From: RGIG426 sp045639905
GTDB lineage: Bacteria > Bacillota > Clostridia > Oscillospirales > Acutalibacteraceae
Direction of reading: 5' to 3'
DNA length: 64,000 bases
Assembly (NCBI GenBank): GCA_045639905.1
Contig: JAZUDZ010000050.1
Coordinates: 34,882-98,881, forward strand
The position numbers were made by a program, and so were the translations under genes. Below are positions 63,837 to 64,000 of the stretch, in pieces. How positions within the stretch are numbered: position 1 is the stretch's first letter; each line of letters opens with the position of its first letter. The notes below the pieces were generated by a model. That model saw nothing but the letters and a program-made list of their open reading frames with translations. It searched no databases and was not told the DNA's origin.

Positions 63837-63884
63837 CAAAGGTGTATTCTTACATTGTAAATTTTGAGGAAAGGAGGAACATCT

Positions 63885-64000
63885 ATGTATTTGACTGTCA
63901 AACAACAGGTTAAGTCTTTGACAAAAAATGACTATCGGAATCTTCGAGAACTTTGTCATATTGCCAAGAATCTCGTTAATGAAGCAACGTATAATATTCG
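63885..64000 (+). mobile_element. tnpB: IS200/IS605-family TnpB (OrfB), 5' end only
   Basis: The frame starting at ATG 63885 behind AAAGGAGG reads MYLTVKQQVKSLTKNDY and LRELCHIAKNLVNEATYNIR, the N-terminus of clostridial IS605-type TnpB RNA-guided nucleases. Only 38 residues are in the window. No tnpA is seen on this side. Confidence 0.85.

Larger units (their letters stand above)
63278..63884. other. gene-poor, AT-rich stretch between secA and tnpB
   Basis: About 600 bases with no intact gene. It contains a DUF2442 remnant, a large hairpin (63491-63553), a small hairpin (63721-63746) and a 22-base palindrome (63815-63836). No tRNA or rRNA was seen. Confidence 0.7.

Noticed and set aside
63698..63959. 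Two small minus-strand frames near the window end
   Set aside because: They overlap the tnpB start and its leader, and have no ribosome site or recognisable domain.

Overview
The window looks like the chromosome of an anaerobic, low-to-medium GC Clostridia (Oscillospiraceae/Ruminococcaceae-like) gut or rumen bacterium. The evidence is strong AGGAGG ribosome binding sites, a Firmicutes-type SRP RNA in front of dnaX, a CIRCE/HrcA-controlled dnaK operon, a tetrahydrofolate riboswitch, a one-piece pyruvate:ferredoxin oxidoreductase, zinc-type S14, S4 and L36, and six secreted proteins carrying type I dockerin duplications with the signature D-M-K-D-V-L. No rRNA, tRNA or CRISPR array was seen.

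Layout. 1-1.65 kb: 5' part of dnaX and the SRP RNA, both minus strand. 1.8-4.3 kb: a polar amino-acid ABC importer. 4.4-5.2 kb: a THF riboswitch and a FolT-type vitamin transporter, the first plus-strand gene. 5.2-9.3 kb: MscL, a copper P-type ATPase with a fused C-terminal copper-chaperone domain, and an LCP cell-wall ligase. 9.4-11.7 kb: a compact four-gene operon with two secreted dockerin proteins around a PadR regulator and a small membrane protein. 11.8-18.2 kb: dGTPase, guanine deaminase and nifJ. 18.5-22.4 kb: a class A penicillin-binding protein and a dockerin-bearing serpin whose promoter contains a run of 11 G. 22.5-38.1 kb: an uninterrupted S10-spc-alpha ribosomal operon from rpsJ to rplQ, with secY, adk, map, infA and rpoA, behind a long leader with a terminator-like hairpin. 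38.2-42.9 kb: hrcA-grpE-dnaK-dnaJ. 43.1 kb: rpsT. 43.5-55.2 kb: a plus-strand locus of three large secreted proteins. 55.4-60.4 kb: a ROK-family protein, rsmA, tadA, a CPBP protease and dusB. 60.5-63.3 kb: secA. 63.3-64 kb: a gene-poor, decayed stretch with a DUF2442 remnant and the start of an IS200/IS605 tnpB.

The most interesting part is 43.5-55.2 kb. Three consecutive genes encode five copies of one secreted domain of about 275 residues, recognised by a W-W-W start, a G-I-H-x-D-x-E motif, an E-x-D-V-N-P motif, M-S-Y-R and C-G-x-E-T. I could not match the domain confidently to a named family. The G-I-H-x-D-x-E motif resembles a degenerate glycoside hydrolase family 18 signature. The domains are joined to a shared beta-rich module of about 135 residues, six carbohydrate-binding-like modules, very long threonine-rich linkers and dockerins. 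With the dockerin serpin and the PadR dockerin operon, this suggests the cell builds a cohesin/dockerin surface or extracellular complex. No cohesin or scaffoldin lies in the window.
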